Notes: generated by a model from the sequence alone, not told the origin. A stretch of 64,000 nucleotides of DNA from Multivorans sp965232105 (GCA_965232105.1 OZ246956.1:2232001-2296000); one strand, 5' to 3'; counted from the first letter of the stretch, positions 43,028 through 52,599 are shown. Numbers and translations are program-made.

Positions 43028-43792
43028 CTACTCGAACGCCGGCTTCGCCGCCCGCTTCGTTTCCGGCGCCCAGATCCGGATCTTGCTGAAGCGGCCCGTG
43101 TCGTCGAACGAGCCGAAGCCGACGCGACCCCAGCCGAGCGGGTCGCGGTCGGCCTCGACCGTCGGCTGCCTCTCGCCGTCGAAGTAGACGCGTAGCGAGC
43201 CGTCCTGGCGCTCAACGCGCACCCGTTTCCAGCCGCGGCCCCAGTCGACGCCTTCGTCCGGGATCGCGCCCATCGGCGCGCGGTCCGCGTTGTCGACGAG
43301 GAAGATGTTGTGGGCGCGGTCGTCGGGCTCGGTGGCCAGGTGGGCGTAGTAGTAGCGGTTCGGTCCCTCGAATCCGAAGAAGAGGCTGAGGTCCCGGTGG
43401 CCGTACTCGCGGCCGGTCTGCCAAGCCTCGGCTTCGAGGACGAAGTCGGCAAGCAGGAGATCGTCGATCAGGGCGATGTTGAGCGGGGAGCGGTGCTTCG
43501 GCTTGTACTTGCTGCCGCCTTCCAGGTCGAGGTAGCCGCGCCAGTCTCCTTCGCCGTACCTCCACGCTCGCTGGTCGCTGAACGTGAAGTCGTCGAGGGC
43601 CGAGGCTTCGGTGAAGTCCTGGGAGTAGACGAGTTCGTAGCCGTCGGGCACGCCGGACTGGGCGTGGAGGGGGGCGGCGACGCTGACGAAGAGCATGGCC
43701 GCACTGAGCCGGACCGGCGCTTTGCGCCGGATGCCGGCCAGATGGCCGGCGTACCCAGTCGGGTGCTCCGTGGGAGTCGGGACCTGGCCCAT
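43028..43792 (-). CDS. Exported concanavalin-fold protein, unknown role
   Basis: A 254-residue protein. The signal peptide lies near residues 28-45 (LSAAMLFVSVAAPLHA). The mature part has a jelly-roll pattern like DUF1080/DUF1961 families: YSQDFTEASALDDFTF, LADFVLEAEAWQTGREYG and WKRVRVERQDGSLRVYFDGE. It likely binds or acts on a carbohydrate. The ATG at 43792 shares one base with the stop of the oxidoreductase gene, so the two are co-translated. The much longer open frame to 45367 is a shadow of that oxidoreductase. Confidence 0.8.
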   Translation of the reverse strand: MGQVPTPTEHPTGYAGHLAGIRRKAPVRLSAAMLFVSVAAPLHAQSGVPDGYELVYSQDFTEASALDDFTFSDQRAWRYGEGDWRGYLDLEGGSKYKPKHRSPLNIALIDDLLLADFVLEAEAWQTGREYGHRDLSLFFGFEGPNRYYYAHLATEPDDRAHNIFLVDNADRAPMGAIPDEGVDWGRGWKRVRVERQDGSLRVYFDGERQPTVEADRDPLGWGRVGFGSFDDTGRFSKIRIWAPETKRAAKPAFE

Positions 43793-45264
43793 CAGACGAC
43801 TTCGGGGACCACGAACGGTTCGCGGTACTCGCGGGTGAGCAACCGGTTCGCCTCGTCGTCGCCTTCGATCGTCTCGGTGTCCGGGTCGATCGTGAGCCAC
43901 GAGCCGACGATCGGCTGCTCGATCTCCGGGTCGACGCCGTTGCTGACCAGGTGATCCAGGAAGCGGTCGGCGGTGTCGCCGGCGTTGCGGAGCTTCCCGG
44001 CGACCTTGGCGATCTTCGCGGGTCCGCCGGCCTCGCCCCGCATGTAGGAGACGTTGCCGAGGTGGCAGAGGGCGCTCGAGAGGTGACCGTCCTCGATCGA
44101 GGAGGTCAGATCCTCGCTGCGGCGGCTGCGCACGGCGTCGACGAAGTTCGCGTAGTGGTTGGCGCCGCCTTCCCACTTCTCGAGCTTCTTGCCCTTCGCG
44201 TCGAATGCGACGGCTTCGGTGTAGCTCGGTATCTGCAGGTGGCCGCCTTCGCAGTGGACGATGACGCCGATTTGCGCACCGAGGTACTCGTCCATGCCGC
44301 GCCGGCGCCACTCGTCCTTCTGCGCCTTGAGGTCGCGAGGCAGGCCGCGGACCTCGAACAGCAGGGGTGCGCGCTCGTAGTCGTGGTACACGAACTGGGT
44401 GTTCGGGGTGTTGCCGTCGTCGACATAGGCGAACCGGCCGCCGACGCTGATCGTCCTCGGCGGGAGCGCGTCCTCGCCCAGCGCCCAGCGGGCGATGTCC
44501 ATCTGGTGGATGCCCTGGTTGCCGAGGTCGCCGTTGCCGGTGTCGAACACCCAGTGCCAGTCGTAGTGCAGGCGCTCGCGCATCAGCGGCTTCTTCGGCG
44601 CCGGCCCGCACCAGAGGTCGTAGTCGACGGCGGCATCGACCTGCTGGGCGCCCTCGACCCGGCCGATGCTCTGGCGCGGCTTGTAGCAGAGGCCGCGGGC
44701 GAGCTGGATTTCGCCGATGTGCCCTTCGTTCACCCAGGCGAGCGCGTCCTGGATCGAGGGCGACGAGCGGATCTGGGTGCCCGTCTGGACGATCCGGTCG
44801 TACTTCGCGGCCGCGTGGACGATCTGGCGGCCCTCCCAGACGTTGTGCGAGACGGGCTTCTCGAGGTACACGTCCTTGCCGGCCTGGCACGCCCAGACCG
44901 CCTGCAGCGCGTGCCAGTGGTTCGGCGTGGCGATGGACACGGCGTCGATGTCGTCGCGCTCCAGGAGTTCCCGGTAGTCGACGATCGTCATCGGGTCGGT
45001 CGCGCCGGCCTCGATCGCTCTGGCCTTGGCCGCCTCGAGCACGTTGCGATCGACATCGCAGAGGGCGGCGACTTCCACGCCTGGCAACTTCGCGTAGTTG
45101 TTCACGTGGTCGTTGCCACGGCCGCGCAGGCCGACGACGGCGACGCGAAGCTGCTGGTTCGGGCCCACGGCCGCGGTGCCGGCCGAGGCACGGCATCCCA
45201 GAGTCGTCGTGGCGGCGGCAGCGGCGGCCGAACCGAGGAATACGCGGCGGGTGATGGCGGACAT
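43792..45264 (-). CDS. Gfo/Idh/MocA family oxidoreductase, Tat-exported
   Basis: A 490-residue NAD(P)-dependent sugar or cyclitol oxidoreductase. A twin-Arg signal (TRRVFLGSAAAAAATTTLG) precedes the Rossmann motif RVAVVGLRGRGNDHV. The family segment EKPVSHN (~136) contains the conserved Lys. Catalytic-domain features include GNQGIHQMDIARWALG, with His and Asp. The start is 78 bases from the divergent sulfatase gene. It is co-translated with a concanavalin-fold protein, which supports a role in exported sugar processing. Confidence 0.92.
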   Translation of the reverse strand: MSAITRRVFLGSAAAAAATTTLGCRASAGTAAVGPNQQLRVAVVGLRGRGNDHVNNYAKLPGVEVAALCDVDRNVLEAAKARAIEAGATDPMTIVDYRELLERDDIDAVSIATPNHWHALQAVWACQAGKDVYLEKPVSHNVWEGRQIVHAAAKYDRIVQTGTQIRSSPSIQDALAWVNEGHIGEIQLARGLCYKPRQSIGRVEGAQQVDAAVDYDLWCGPAPKKPLMRERLHYDWHWVFDTGNGDLGNQGIHQMDIARWALGEDALPPRTISVGGRFAYVDDGNTPNTQFVYHDYERAPLLFEVRGLPRDLKAQKDEWRRRGMDEYLGAQIGVIVHCEGGHLQIPSYTEAVAFDAKGKKLEKWEGGANHYANFVDAVRSRRSEDLTSSIEDGHLSSALCHLGNVSYMRGEAGGPAKIAKVAGKLRNAGDTADRFLDHLVSNGVDPEIEQPIVGSWLTIDPDTETIEGDDEANRLLTREYREPFVVPEVV

Positions 45265-45342
45265 GGAGTTCCTCCCAGTCGGGTCGCGCCCGTAGGCGGC
45301 CTCCGATTGTAGCCGTCATGGACCTGCTAGCGTGATCTACCG

Positions 45343-46917
45343 ATGCGGCCGGCCCGTTACCCGACACGACTTGCCATCCTTGCAGCGGCGGTCCTCGTCG
45401 CCTGCCTCACCGCTTGCGCGGCCGAAGAGCCCGCCGGGCCGCCGAACATCGTCTTCCTCCTGGTGGACGACCTCGGCGCGATGGACGTTGGCGCCTTCAA
45501 TCCGGACACGTTCTACGAGACGCCGAACATCGACCGGCTGGCGGCCGGCGGGGTGCGCTTCACGCGCGGCTACGCCGCGAATCCCGTGTGCAGCCCGACC
45601 CGCTTCAGCATCATGACCGGCCGCTATCCGACCCGGGTGGGCGCGACGAACTACTTTGCGGGCCGGCGGCAGGAGAAGTACGCGCCGGCGCCGCTCAACG
45701 ACCGGATGCCGCTCGAGGAGGTCACGCTCGCCGAGGCCCTGCGGGACGGCGGCTACGGCACGGCGTTCCTGGGCAAGTGGCACCTGGGGCCGACGGAGGA
45801 GTTCTGGCCGCTGGCCCAGGGCTTCGACGTGAACGTCGGCGGCCACCGCGGCGGGATGCCCCGCAGCTACTTCTCGCCCTACTCGAACCCGACGCTCGAG
45901 GACGGTCCCGAGGACGAGCACCTCACCGCCCGACTCACCGACGAGGCGCTCGCCCTTCTCGACGGCTACGCGGCGGACGAGGAGGGCAAGCCGTTCCTGC
46001 TTTACCTGTCCTACTACACGGTCCACACGCCGTTGCGGGCACCGGCCGACCTGATCGCGAAGTACGCGGCGAAGGCAGGCGTTGAAGTCAGCGTGTCGGA
46101 TGAGCCGCCGAGCGGGGTGGTGCCGTATCCGGCCGATCCCGGCGACTTCGGCGACGAGGAGCAGGTCTGGCCGCGCAACGAGCCGCGACGGGTGCGCGAG
46201 GTCCAGAACCACGCCGTCTACGCGGCGATGGTCGAGACGCTCGATTCCAGCGTCGGCCGCATCCTTGACCGGCTTGACGCCCTCGACCTGGCCGAGAACA
46301 CGATCGTCGTCTTCTTTTCCGACAACGGTGGCTTGTCCACGGCGGAAGGCGCGCCGACCTCGAACCTCCCGCTGCGCGGCGGCAAGGGCTGGCTCTACGA
46401 GGGCGGCATCCGCGAACCGATGATCGTCCGCTGGCCGGCCGTGGCGGCTGCTGGCGGCGAAACGGCTGCGCCGGTCATCAGCACGGACTTCTACCCGACG
46501 CTTCTGGAAGCTGCCGGCATCGATCTGCCGCCGGAGGTCGAAATCGACGGGTCGAGCTTTCTCGACCTGCTCCGTGGAGGCGAAGCGGCTGAGAAGACCG
46601 CGGGCGCGGCCTCTGAGCGGGACCTGTTCTGGCACTACCCGCACTACGGCAACCAGGGCGGCTTCCCGGGTGGTGCGATCTCCACAGGCCGCTACAAGCT
46701 GATCGAGCGCTACGAGGACGGCCGGGTCCATCTCTACGACCTGGACGCCGATGCCGGCGAGCGGAACGACCTGGCCGCGGCACAGCCGGAACGGGTCGCC
46801 GGGATGCGAGCGCGGCTTCACGCCTGGTACGGCGAAGTCGGGGCCGAGTTCCTGAGCGCCCTGCCGGACGGCCCGGAACCCTGGCAGCCGCCGGTGGCCG
46901 CTGGGGACGGAGATTGA
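45343..46917 (+). CDS. Sulfatase (lipoprotein or exported)
   Basis: A 524-residue type I sulfatase. The signal peptide ends in a lipobox-like LTAC (Cys25). The metal-binding VDDLG lies at ~41-45. The C-S-P-T-R core (Cys83), followed by TGRYPTR, is the CxPxR motif in which Cys is converted to formylglycine. GKWHLGPTEEFWP and FFSDNGGLS complete the active site. The substrate is probably a sulfated polysaccharide or glycoside. The stop overlaps the TTG start of the next gene by 4 bases, so it heads a coupled operon. The SUMF1-like gene at 55108-56358 may or may not activate it. Confidence 0.94.
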   Translation: MRPARYPTRLAILAAAVLVACLTACAAEEPAGPPNIVFLLVDDLGAMDVGAFNPDTFYETPNIDRLAAGGVRFTRGYAANPVCSPTRFSIMTGRYPTRVGATNYFAGRRQEKYAPAPLNDRMPLEEVTLAEALRDGGYGTAFLGKWHLGPTEEFWPLAQGFDVNVGGHRGGMPRSYFSPYSNPTLEDGPEDEHLTARLTDEALALLDGYAADEEGKPFLLYLSYYTVHTPLRAPADLIAKYAAKAGVEVSVSDEPPSGVVPYPADPGDFGDEEQVWPRNEPRRVREVQNHAVYAAMVETLDSSVGRILDRLDALDLAENTIVVFFSDNGGLSTAEGAPTSNLPLRGGKGWLYEGGIREPMIVRWPAVAAAGGETAAPVISTDFYPTLLEAAGIDLPPEVEIDGSSFLDLLRGGEAAEKTAGAASERDLFWHYPHYGNQGGFPGGAISTGRYKLIERYEDGRVHLYDLDADAGERNDLAAAQPERVAGMRARLHAWYGEVGAEFLSALPDGPEPWQPPVAAGDGD

Positions 46918-48377
46918 GCCGGCGCTACACGCCCCCGGGCCACCATCGCAGCGTCGAGGCCTTTCGGGAGCACCTGCGCAGTCTCGATCGGGCGTTCGAC
47001 TGCGGCGACGAGTTACTCGGGCCGGATGGTCCGCTGGCGCGGCCGCTGACGATCTTCGGGCGCGAGGCCGGCAACCGGTTCGCGATCCATCCGATGGAGG
47101 GTTGGGACGGGAACCGTGACGGCAGCCCGAGCGACCTGACGCGGCGGCGCTGGCGGCGGTTCGGGCTGAGCGGAGCGAAGCTGGTCTGGGGCGGCGAGGC
47201 GGTGGCGGTGGTTCCGGAAGGACGGGCGAACCCGAACCAACTCTTCATCGACGGGGATCGGCTGGACGAGTGCGTCGCCTGGCTGGAGGAGCTTCGCCGG
47301 GAAGTTCTGGCGGGACACGAGCAGAGCGGGGTCGGCGGCGATCGGCCGGTCATCGGCCTGCAGTTGACCCACTCGGGTCGGCTGGCGCGGCCCGATCCGC
47401 CGCCGGCATTGCCGCGGCCGCTGCGGGCGCAGGTCCACCCGGTACTCGACGGTCGCCTGGGAGAAGCGGCGGAACGTCCGCTCGTGAGCGACGAGCAGTT
47501 GGATGAGATCGCCAATGCCTATGTGCGTGCCGCGCGTTGTGCCGAGAAGGCGGGCTACGACTTCGTCGACATCAAGTGCTGCCACGGCTACTTGCTGCAT
47601 GAACTACTGGGAGCGCGGACCCGGCCGGGGCCCTACGGCGGCTCGTTCGAGAACCGGGTCAGGCTGCCGCTTCGGATCATCGCCGCGGTACGAGCGGCGT
47701 GTCCCGGTCTCGACGTAGGCGTCAGGCTGTCGGTCGGCGATGTCGCGCCGTTCGCCGCGGGCGACGACGGTGTCGGCGCGCCCGAGGTCGCCGGCCCGAG
47801 GTCGGCGGACCTCGGTTTCGGGCTCAACGCGTCGGACATCGCCGTTCCCGAACCGACCTGCTCCGAGGCAATTCGGTACATCGCGCTCCTGATCGAGGCC
47901 GGGGTGGAAATCGTCAACGTGACGATGGGTTCGCCCTACAGTTGCCCGCACCTGTCGCGGCCGTTCACGTACCCGGCGTCGGACAGCTACCTGCCTCCCG
48001 AGGATCCGCTGCGCTCAGTGCTGCGTCAACTGGCGGCCGTACGCGCGGTGCGCGCGGCGTTTCCGGGCCTCCCCTTGGTCGGGACGGGCTACAGCTACCT
48101 GCAGGAGTGGCTGCCGTACGTGGCCGAAGCGGAAGTCGGCGCCGGCCACGTCGACTTCGTGGGTCTCGGCCGGATGGTTCTCGCGTACCCCCGGCTGCCG
48201 GCCGACGTGCTGGCGGGGCGGCCGCTCGAACGTCGACGGATCTGCCGCACCTTCAGCGACTGCACGACCGGGCCGCGCAACAACATGGTCAGCGGTTGCT
48301 ACCCGCTGGACGAGCACTACCGGCAGACCCCCGAGTTCGCCCGGATCCGCGACATCAAGAAGGCGGCCGCCTTGTGA
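46914..48377 (+). CDS. NADH:flavin oxidoreductase (old yellow enzyme family)
   Basis: A 487-residue FMN-dependent TIM-barrel oxidoreductase. Typical segments are NRFAIHPMEGWDG (N-terminal FMN site), IGLQLTHSGRLARP and YDFVDIKCCHGYLLHELLG, with the family-conserved barrel residues and AGHVDFVGLGRMVLAYP near the phosphate site. The TTG start overlaps the sulfatase stop (TTGA), and its own stop overlaps the GTG of the next gene (GTGA). It probably reduces or dehydrogenates an unsaturated or keto intermediate released after desulfation; that is inference from operon context. Confidence 0.88.
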   Translation: MSRRYTPPGHHRSVEAFREHLRSLDRAFDCGDELLGPDGPLARPLTIFGREAGNRFAIHPMEGWDGNRDGSPSDLTRRRWRRFGLSGAKLVWGGEAVAVVPEGRANPNQLFIDGDRLDECVAWLEELRREVLAGHEQSGVGGDRPVIGLQLTHSGRLARPDPPPALPRPLRAQVHPVLDGRLGEAAERPLVSDEQLDEIANAYVRAARCAEKAGYDFVDIKCCHGYLLHELLGARTRPGPYGGSFENRVRLPLRIIAAVRAACPGLDVGVRLSVGDVAPFAAGDDGVGAPEVAGPRSADLGFGLNASDIAVPEPTCSEAIRYIALLIEAGVEIVNVTMGSPYSCPHLSRPFTYPASDSYLPPEDPLRSVLRQLAAVRAVRAAFPGLPLVGTGYSYLQEWLPYVAEAEVGAGHVDFVGLGRMVLAYPRLPADVLAGRPLERRRICRTFSDCTTGPRNNMVSGCYPLDEHYRQTPEFARIRDIKKAAAL

Positions 48378-49546
48378 GCGCGGACCGCCGGAACCCGTCC
48401 AGCGGCCTGGCGCCGCTGCCCAGGCTCTGCTACGCCGCTCTTCATGTCGTCGTGCGCGGCGGCTATGCCGAGGTCGGGCACTCCCTCGAACATCCCGGCT
48501 CGCCCCAGGAGATCGAGCACTGGATCGACTGGAAGGCGACGGCCGGCCTGCGCCGCTTCGTCGACTCGCTCGGCTTCGGCGTCGCCGAGGCGATGGACAC
48601 GGCGCAGCGCTTCGAGATCGGCTGGCCGAGCGCGCGCCGCTTGATCGAACTCTGCTCCTCCCTGGAACTCCGGAACGGTTTCGTCGCCGGCGCCGGCAGC
48701 GACCAGCTCGACGCGGTCGGAAGCAAGACGGAGCTGATCGACGCGGTGGCGGAGCAGGCGGAGTTCATCGACGGGCTGGGAGGCGTACCCGTCCTCTTGC
48801 CGATGCCCCATCTGCCTTTGAACGGCGCCTCCGAGAGGGAGTACGTCGACGTGTATTCGGCGATCATCGACCAGCTCGAGGGACCGCTGTTCCTTCACTG
48901 GCTGGGCGAGATGTTCCACCCGGCGATGCGCGGCTACTTTCCCGGGAACAGCCTGGAGCGAATCCTCGCCCGGCACGCGGACAAGGTGCGCGGGGTCAAG
49001 CTCTCGCTGCTGGACGAGGAGTTCGAGGTGCGGCTCCGCCGCCGCATCGCCATGCGCGGCCAGATCGTCCTGACCGGCGACGACTACCACTTCGCCCGGC
49101 TACTGGAGGGGCGCCCGCCGGCCGGGGGTTCAAGGCTCCCCGCCACGTTGGAGGTCAAGGGCCGCAGGGTGCGGCTGGGCGACTACAGCCACGCGCTGCT
49201 CGGCGCCTTCGACGCGGTCGCCGAGCCGGCAGCCGAGGCGCTTCGGGCACTCGGCGACGGGGACGTTGTGCGCTACCGCGAGTTGATGGCCCCCGCCGAG
49301 GAACTCGCCCGATTCATCTTCCAGCCGCCGACGCGTCACTACAAGGCCGGACTCGCCCACGTCGCCTGGCTGCGCGGCCTGCAGGACAACCCGATGCTGG
49401 TCAATCGGGAGGACCTGGCGCGGGACGGCGACTACTACCGCGGCGTGGCTGAATTGACCGCAAGCGCCGGCATGTTGGGTGACGGCGAAGTCGCCCGTCG
49501 CCGGTTGGCGGCGGCACTCTTGGCCGGTTCGGCCGACGGTCGCTGA
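48374..49546 (+). CDS. DUF993 family (aldolase-like TIM barrel) protein
   Basis: A 390-residue protein starting at GTG 48374, which overlaps the previous stop. It matches the DUF993 pattern related to dihydrodipicolinate-synthase-type barrels: EHWIDWKATAGLRRFVDSLG, GFGVAEAMDTAQR and KVRGVKLSLLDEEFE, the region expected to hold the Schiff-base Lys. LHWLGEMFHPAMRGYFPG is another conserved block. A lyase or aldolase step on a sugar-derived acid fits the sulfatase/flavin-enzyme neighbours. The open frame further upstream to 47699 is a shadow of the flavin oxidoreductase gene. Confidence 0.85.
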   Translation: MSADRRNPSSGLAPLPRLCYAALHVVVRGGYAEVGHSLEHPGSPQEIEHWIDWKATAGLRRFVDSLGFGVAEAMDTAQRFEIGWPSARRLIELCSSLELRNGFVAGAGSDQLDAVGSKTELIDAVAEQAEFIDGLGGVPVLLPMPHLPLNGASEREYVDVYSAIIDQLEGPLFLHWLGEMFHPAMRGYFPGNSLERILARHADKVRGVKLSLLDEEFEVRLRRRIAMRGQIVLTGDDYHFARLLEGRPPAGGSRLPATLEVKGRRVRLGDYSHALLGAFDAVAEPAAEALRALGDGDVVRYRELMAPAEELARFIFQPPTRHYKAGLAHVAWLRGLQDNPMLVNREDLARDGDYYRGVAELTASAGMLGDGEVARRRLAAALLAGSADGR

Positions 49547-49559
49547 TCGGAGTCTGTTC

Positions 49560-50777
49560 GTGTCCTTCTCTGGTGCCGAGATCACGGTCCGGGAAGCCCG
49601 CCGGTTGGCGCTGGCGCGGGCGGGTCTGCTCAAGCCGGAGTGGACCGGACTGCCGCGTTCGGCGTCCGGCCGGGGCTTGCGGGCGAGGCGCGCGCTTCAC
49701 GCGCTGATCGAGCGCTTCGGCTATCTGCAGCTCGACACGATCTCCGTTGCAGGGGCCCGGACCCACGCCCTCGTGCCGCTGTCCCGCTGGCCCGGCATCG
49801 ACCGGAATCTGCCTGAGGAGCTCCTGCAGCCCGGCGAGCCGATCTTCGAGTACTGGGGTCACGAGGCAAGCTGGATCCCGATCGATCTCTACCCGGCGTT
49901 CGGCTTTCGCCGGGACGAGTATCGGAGCGCAAAGACGTGGCACAGCCGCGGGATCCGCGAACACCCGGAGGTCGCGAAGGCGATCCTGCGCCAGGTGGAG
50001 GCCGAGGGGCCGATGCGGTCGCTCGACCTCAAGGGACCGATGATGGGCGAGATGTGGCGGTCGAAACGGGAACGGTGGGTCGCCTACTCGCTGTGGTCGA
50101 CCGGCGAACTGGCGATCCGCTCGCGGCACAACTTCCAGCGCACGTTCGATCTCCCCGAACGGGTGATCCCGGAGCAATGGCGCCGGCACGTGTGGAGCCT
50201 CGAGGAGTGCCTTCGGGCGTTGATCCTGCGGGCGCTGGAAGGTCACGGCTGGGCGACGATCGGCGCTCTCGCCGACACCTGGCGGCTCAAGAACGTGCGG
50301 CCGCAGATCCGGACCGCGCTGGAGGAACTGGCTTCGACGGGTGAGGCGGTTGAATGTGACCTGATCGCGGCGGACGGCAAGCGGCGGCCGGGCTGGGTGC
50401 GCCGGTCGGATCTGGAACTCGCCGCCCGGCTACGTCGCGTGCGCCCGGCGCCGGACCGGGGCGTCCTCCTGTCGCCGTTCGACCCCGTGCTCTGGCGCCG
50501 CAACCGGGTGGCCCATCTGTTCGGCTTCGACCAGATCCTGGAGATCTTCAAGCCGGCTTCGAAGCGCCGGTACGGCTACTACTGCATGCCGGTGCTGGCG
50601 GGCGACCGTCTGGTGGCGCGGTACGACCTGAAGGCGCACCGGAAGCGGGGGCGTCTGGAGGTGCTGGCGCTCCACTATGAGGCGAAGGGTGCGAAGGCGC
50701 CGGCTGCGGATCGGGCGGCTGCGGAGAGCGCGCTCGAGACCTTTGCCGAGGCGGTCGAGTTGGCCGTAACCGACTAG
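49560..50777 (+). CDS. YcaQ-type winged-helix DNA glycosylase
   Basis: A 405-residue protein of the YcaQ/AlkZ family of DNA glycosylases that unhook interstrand crosslinks or remove bulky alkyl adducts. It shows the family-defining QLDTISVAGARTHALV segment, whose QxD motif carries the catalytic residues. The three winged-helix units include FEYWGHEASWIP, and the C-terminal part has LSPFDPVLWRRNR and GYYCMPVLAGDRLVARYDLK. The GTG start at 49560 lies 13 bases after the DUF993 gene. Its link to the catabolic operon is probably only positional. Confidence 0.88.
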   Translation: MSFSGAEITVREARRLALARAGLLKPEWTGLPRSASGRGLRARRALHALIERFGYLQLDTISVAGARTHALVPLSRWPGIDRNLPEELLQPGEPIFEYWGHEASWIPIDLYPAFGFRRDEYRSAKTWHSRGIREHPEVAKAILRQVEAEGPMRSLDLKGPMMGEMWRSKRERWVAYSLWSTGELAIRSRHNFQRTFDLPERVIPEQWRRHVWSLEECLRALILRALEGHGWATIGALADTWRLKNVRPQIRTALEELASTGEAVECDLIAADGKRRPGWVRRSDLELAARLRRVRPAPDRGVLLSPFDPVLWRRNRVAHLFGFDQILEIFKPASKRRYGYYCMPVLAGDRLVARYDLKAHRKRGRLEVLALHYEAKGAKAPAADRAAAESALETFAEAVELAVTD

Positions 50778-50790
50778 GCTCTAGCCTGCG

Positions 50791-51750
50791 ATGGCAGACA
50801 ACGGACTCCGTGATGCGTTCCCTGCCGCCCTCGGCGTCATAGCGCTCGCGTTCGCGGGTTGTGGAGGTTCCGGCAGCGACCTGTCCGTCGACGAGGACGC
50901 CGCCCGGCCGCAGGTCGCGCTGATCATGAAGTCCCTCGCGAACGAGTTCTTCGAGACGATGGCCGAGGGCGCCCGCGCCCACCACGAGGCTCACCCGGAC
51001 GAGTACGACCTGATCGTCAACGGCACCCGGAACGAGAGCGATCTGGCCCAGCAGGTCGCCCTGGTCGAACAGATGGTCGCTTCGGGCAGCGACGCGATCG
51101 TCATCGCGCCCGCGGATTCGAAGGCCCTTGCGCCGGCCCTGGCTCGGGCCCAGGCGGCCGGCGTCGTCGTGGTCAACATCGACAACCGCCTCGACGCGGA
51201 GGTGGCGGTGGAGGCGGGTCTCGACGCGCCTTTCGTCGGCCCGGACAACCGCGACGGCGCTCGGAGAGTCGGCGAGGTGCTGGCGGAACGGCTTGCGCCG
51301 GGCGACCGGGTGGCGATCGTCGGCGGCATCCCGACGGCCTTCAACGCCCAGCAGCGGCAGGCAGGTTTCGAGGACGCGATGAACGCGGCGGGTGCCGAGA
51401 TCGTCGACGTCCAGAGCGGCGGTTGGGAGCAGGCGCAGGCGAACACGGTGGCGGCCGCGATGCTGCGCGAGCACCCGGATCTCCGGGCGCTTCTGTGCGC
51501 CAACGATCAAATGGCGCTGGGTGCCCTGGCGGCGCGGCGGCAGAGCGGCCGCGACGACGTGCTGATCGTCGGCTTCGACAACATCGAGGCGGTGGCCGAA
51601 CTCGTCGTCGAGGGCGAGATCCTGGCCACCGCCGACCAGCACGCCGATCGACTCGCGGTCTTCGGAATCGAGGCTGCTCTGGAGATTCTGCGCGGGGAGA
51701 CGGCGGAGGACCTGAAGACTCCGGTCGACATCGTCACGTCGTCCGGGTAG
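50791..51750 (+). CDS. Ribose-type sugar ABC transporter substrate-binding lipoprotein
   Basis: A 319-residue periplasmic binding protein of the RbsB-like family. The lipobox is LAFAGC (~Cys24). The N-terminal lobe reads ALIMKSLANEFFETMAEGA, followed by GSDAIVIAPADSKALAPAL. The hinge-proximal segment is AGVVVVNIDNRLD and the C-terminal lobe includes FDNIEAVAELVVEGEILAT. The ligand is likely a pentose or related sugar. A permease of the same type lies ~950 bases downstream, beyond a divergent gene. No ATPase is nearby. A TTGGCC-N17-TAGCCT sequence precedes the ATG but lies too close for a normal leader. Confidence 0.9.
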   Translation: MADNGLRDAFPAALGVIALAFAGCGGSGSDLSVDEDAARPQVALIMKSLANEFFETMAEGARAHHEAHPDEYDLIVNGTRNESDLAQQVALVEQMVASGSDAIVIAPADSKALAPALARAQAAGVVVVNIDNRLDAEVAVEAGLDAPFVGPDNRDGARRVGEVLAERLAPGDRVAIVGGIPTAFNAQQRQAGFEDAMNAAGAEIVDVQSGGWEQAQANTVAAAMLREHPDLRALLCANDQMALGALAARRQSGRDDVLIVGFDNIEAVAELVVEGEILATADQHADRLAVFGIEAALEILRGETAEDLKTPVDIVTSSG

Positions 51751-51798
51751 CAAGAGAGGGCATTTCCCGCGCTGGAGCCGGCCGCGCTCGCGACCTCG

Positions 51799-52599
51799 TC
51801 AGGGGAGCTTCGTCACGATGGCCTGGCCCGTGGGCAGGGCGAGTGGTGCTTCGGGCCGGTCGGAGAAGAACTCGTCCACGGCGTTCTTTTCGCCGCGGGC
51901 GGCGGGGAAGCCGTAGTCGTCGAAGACGACGACGGCACCGGCCGAAAGGCGCGGGTAGAAGTACTCCAGGCAGTCCAGGGTCGAGCGGTAGAGATCGACG
52001 TCGATGTGGACGAAGGCGAAGCGAGAGTCGTTGAGGCCATCGAAGGTTGACGGGATCCACCCTCGGTGGATTCTGAGGGCCCCCGAGAAGCCGCCGAGAA
52101 GAGCCTTGACCTCCCGGACGGACGTCGCCTTGAAGACGCCTTCTTCCAGATCCGGGTCCCTCGTGGGATCGGGCGCCGGGAGGCCCTCGAAGCTGTCGAA
52201 GAGATGGAAGGTCTTGCCGTGCCCATCCAGGACCCTGGAGAGAAGAAGCGCCGTGCCTCCCCGGTACACGCCGCACTCGGCGAAATCGCCGTCGACGGAG
52301 AGAGCCTGGTTGCCAAGACGGTAGAGGACCTGACAGCGGTCTCCTGAAACCACCGTGTAGGGCTCGACGCCGTCGTACGCTTCCCGAAAGTCGGGCTCGC
52401 CGCGCCAGGGCGCCCAGACCGGCGACGGCGACCGCCACTCGCGGTAGAAGCTCTCGTCCGCGTTCTTTGAGGCGTGAGCGTCTCGGCTCGAGCGGGGGAA
52501 GATCTCGAAGTCGTATCCGAACCTGCGCAGCATGCCCTTCGTCAGCCGGTATGCCGCGGCCTTCGACCCACCGCGGACCCTGCGAACGAGAGAGCGCAC
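51799..52599 (-). CDS. TylF/MycF-like O-methyltransferase
   Basis: A 266-residue (from GTG 52599) SAM-dependent methyltransferase related to macrocin O-methyltransferase. Features are DFAECGVYRGGTALLLSRVL (SAM site), FHLFDSFEGLP, RIHRGWIPSTF and AFVHIDVDLYRSTLDCLEYF with metal-binding acids. Such enzymes methylate sugar hydroxyls on natural products or glycans. A longer version from ATG 52695 would overlap the divergent permease start. The shorter start is preferred because the extra ~32 residues look like non-coding shadow. Confidence 0.83.
   Translation of the reverse strand: MRSLVRRVRGGSKAAAYRLTKGMLRRFGYDFEIFPRSSRDAHASKNADESFYREWRSPSPVWAPWRGEPDFREAYDGVEPYTVVSGDRCQVLYRLGNQALSVDGDFAECGVYRGGTALLLSRVLDGHGKTFHLFDSFEGLPAPDPTRDPDLEEGVFKATSVREVKALLGGFSGALRIHRGWIPSTFDGLNDSRFAFVHIDVDLYRSTLDCLEYFYPRLSAGAVVVFDDYGFPAARGEKNAVDEFFSDRPEAPLALPTGQAIVTKLP

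Noticed and set aside
43028..45367. A 779-codon frame spanning the concanavalin-fold gene and the oxidoreductase.
   Set aside because: Only the last 254 codons carry protein-like sequence with a signal peptide; the rest shadows the Gfo/Idh/MocA gene.
50760..50788. TTGGCC-N17-TAGCCT as a promoter of the sugar-binding protein gene.
   Set aside because: Its expected transcription start falls inside the coding region after the ATG at 50791, and no downstream start codon would keep the signal peptide.
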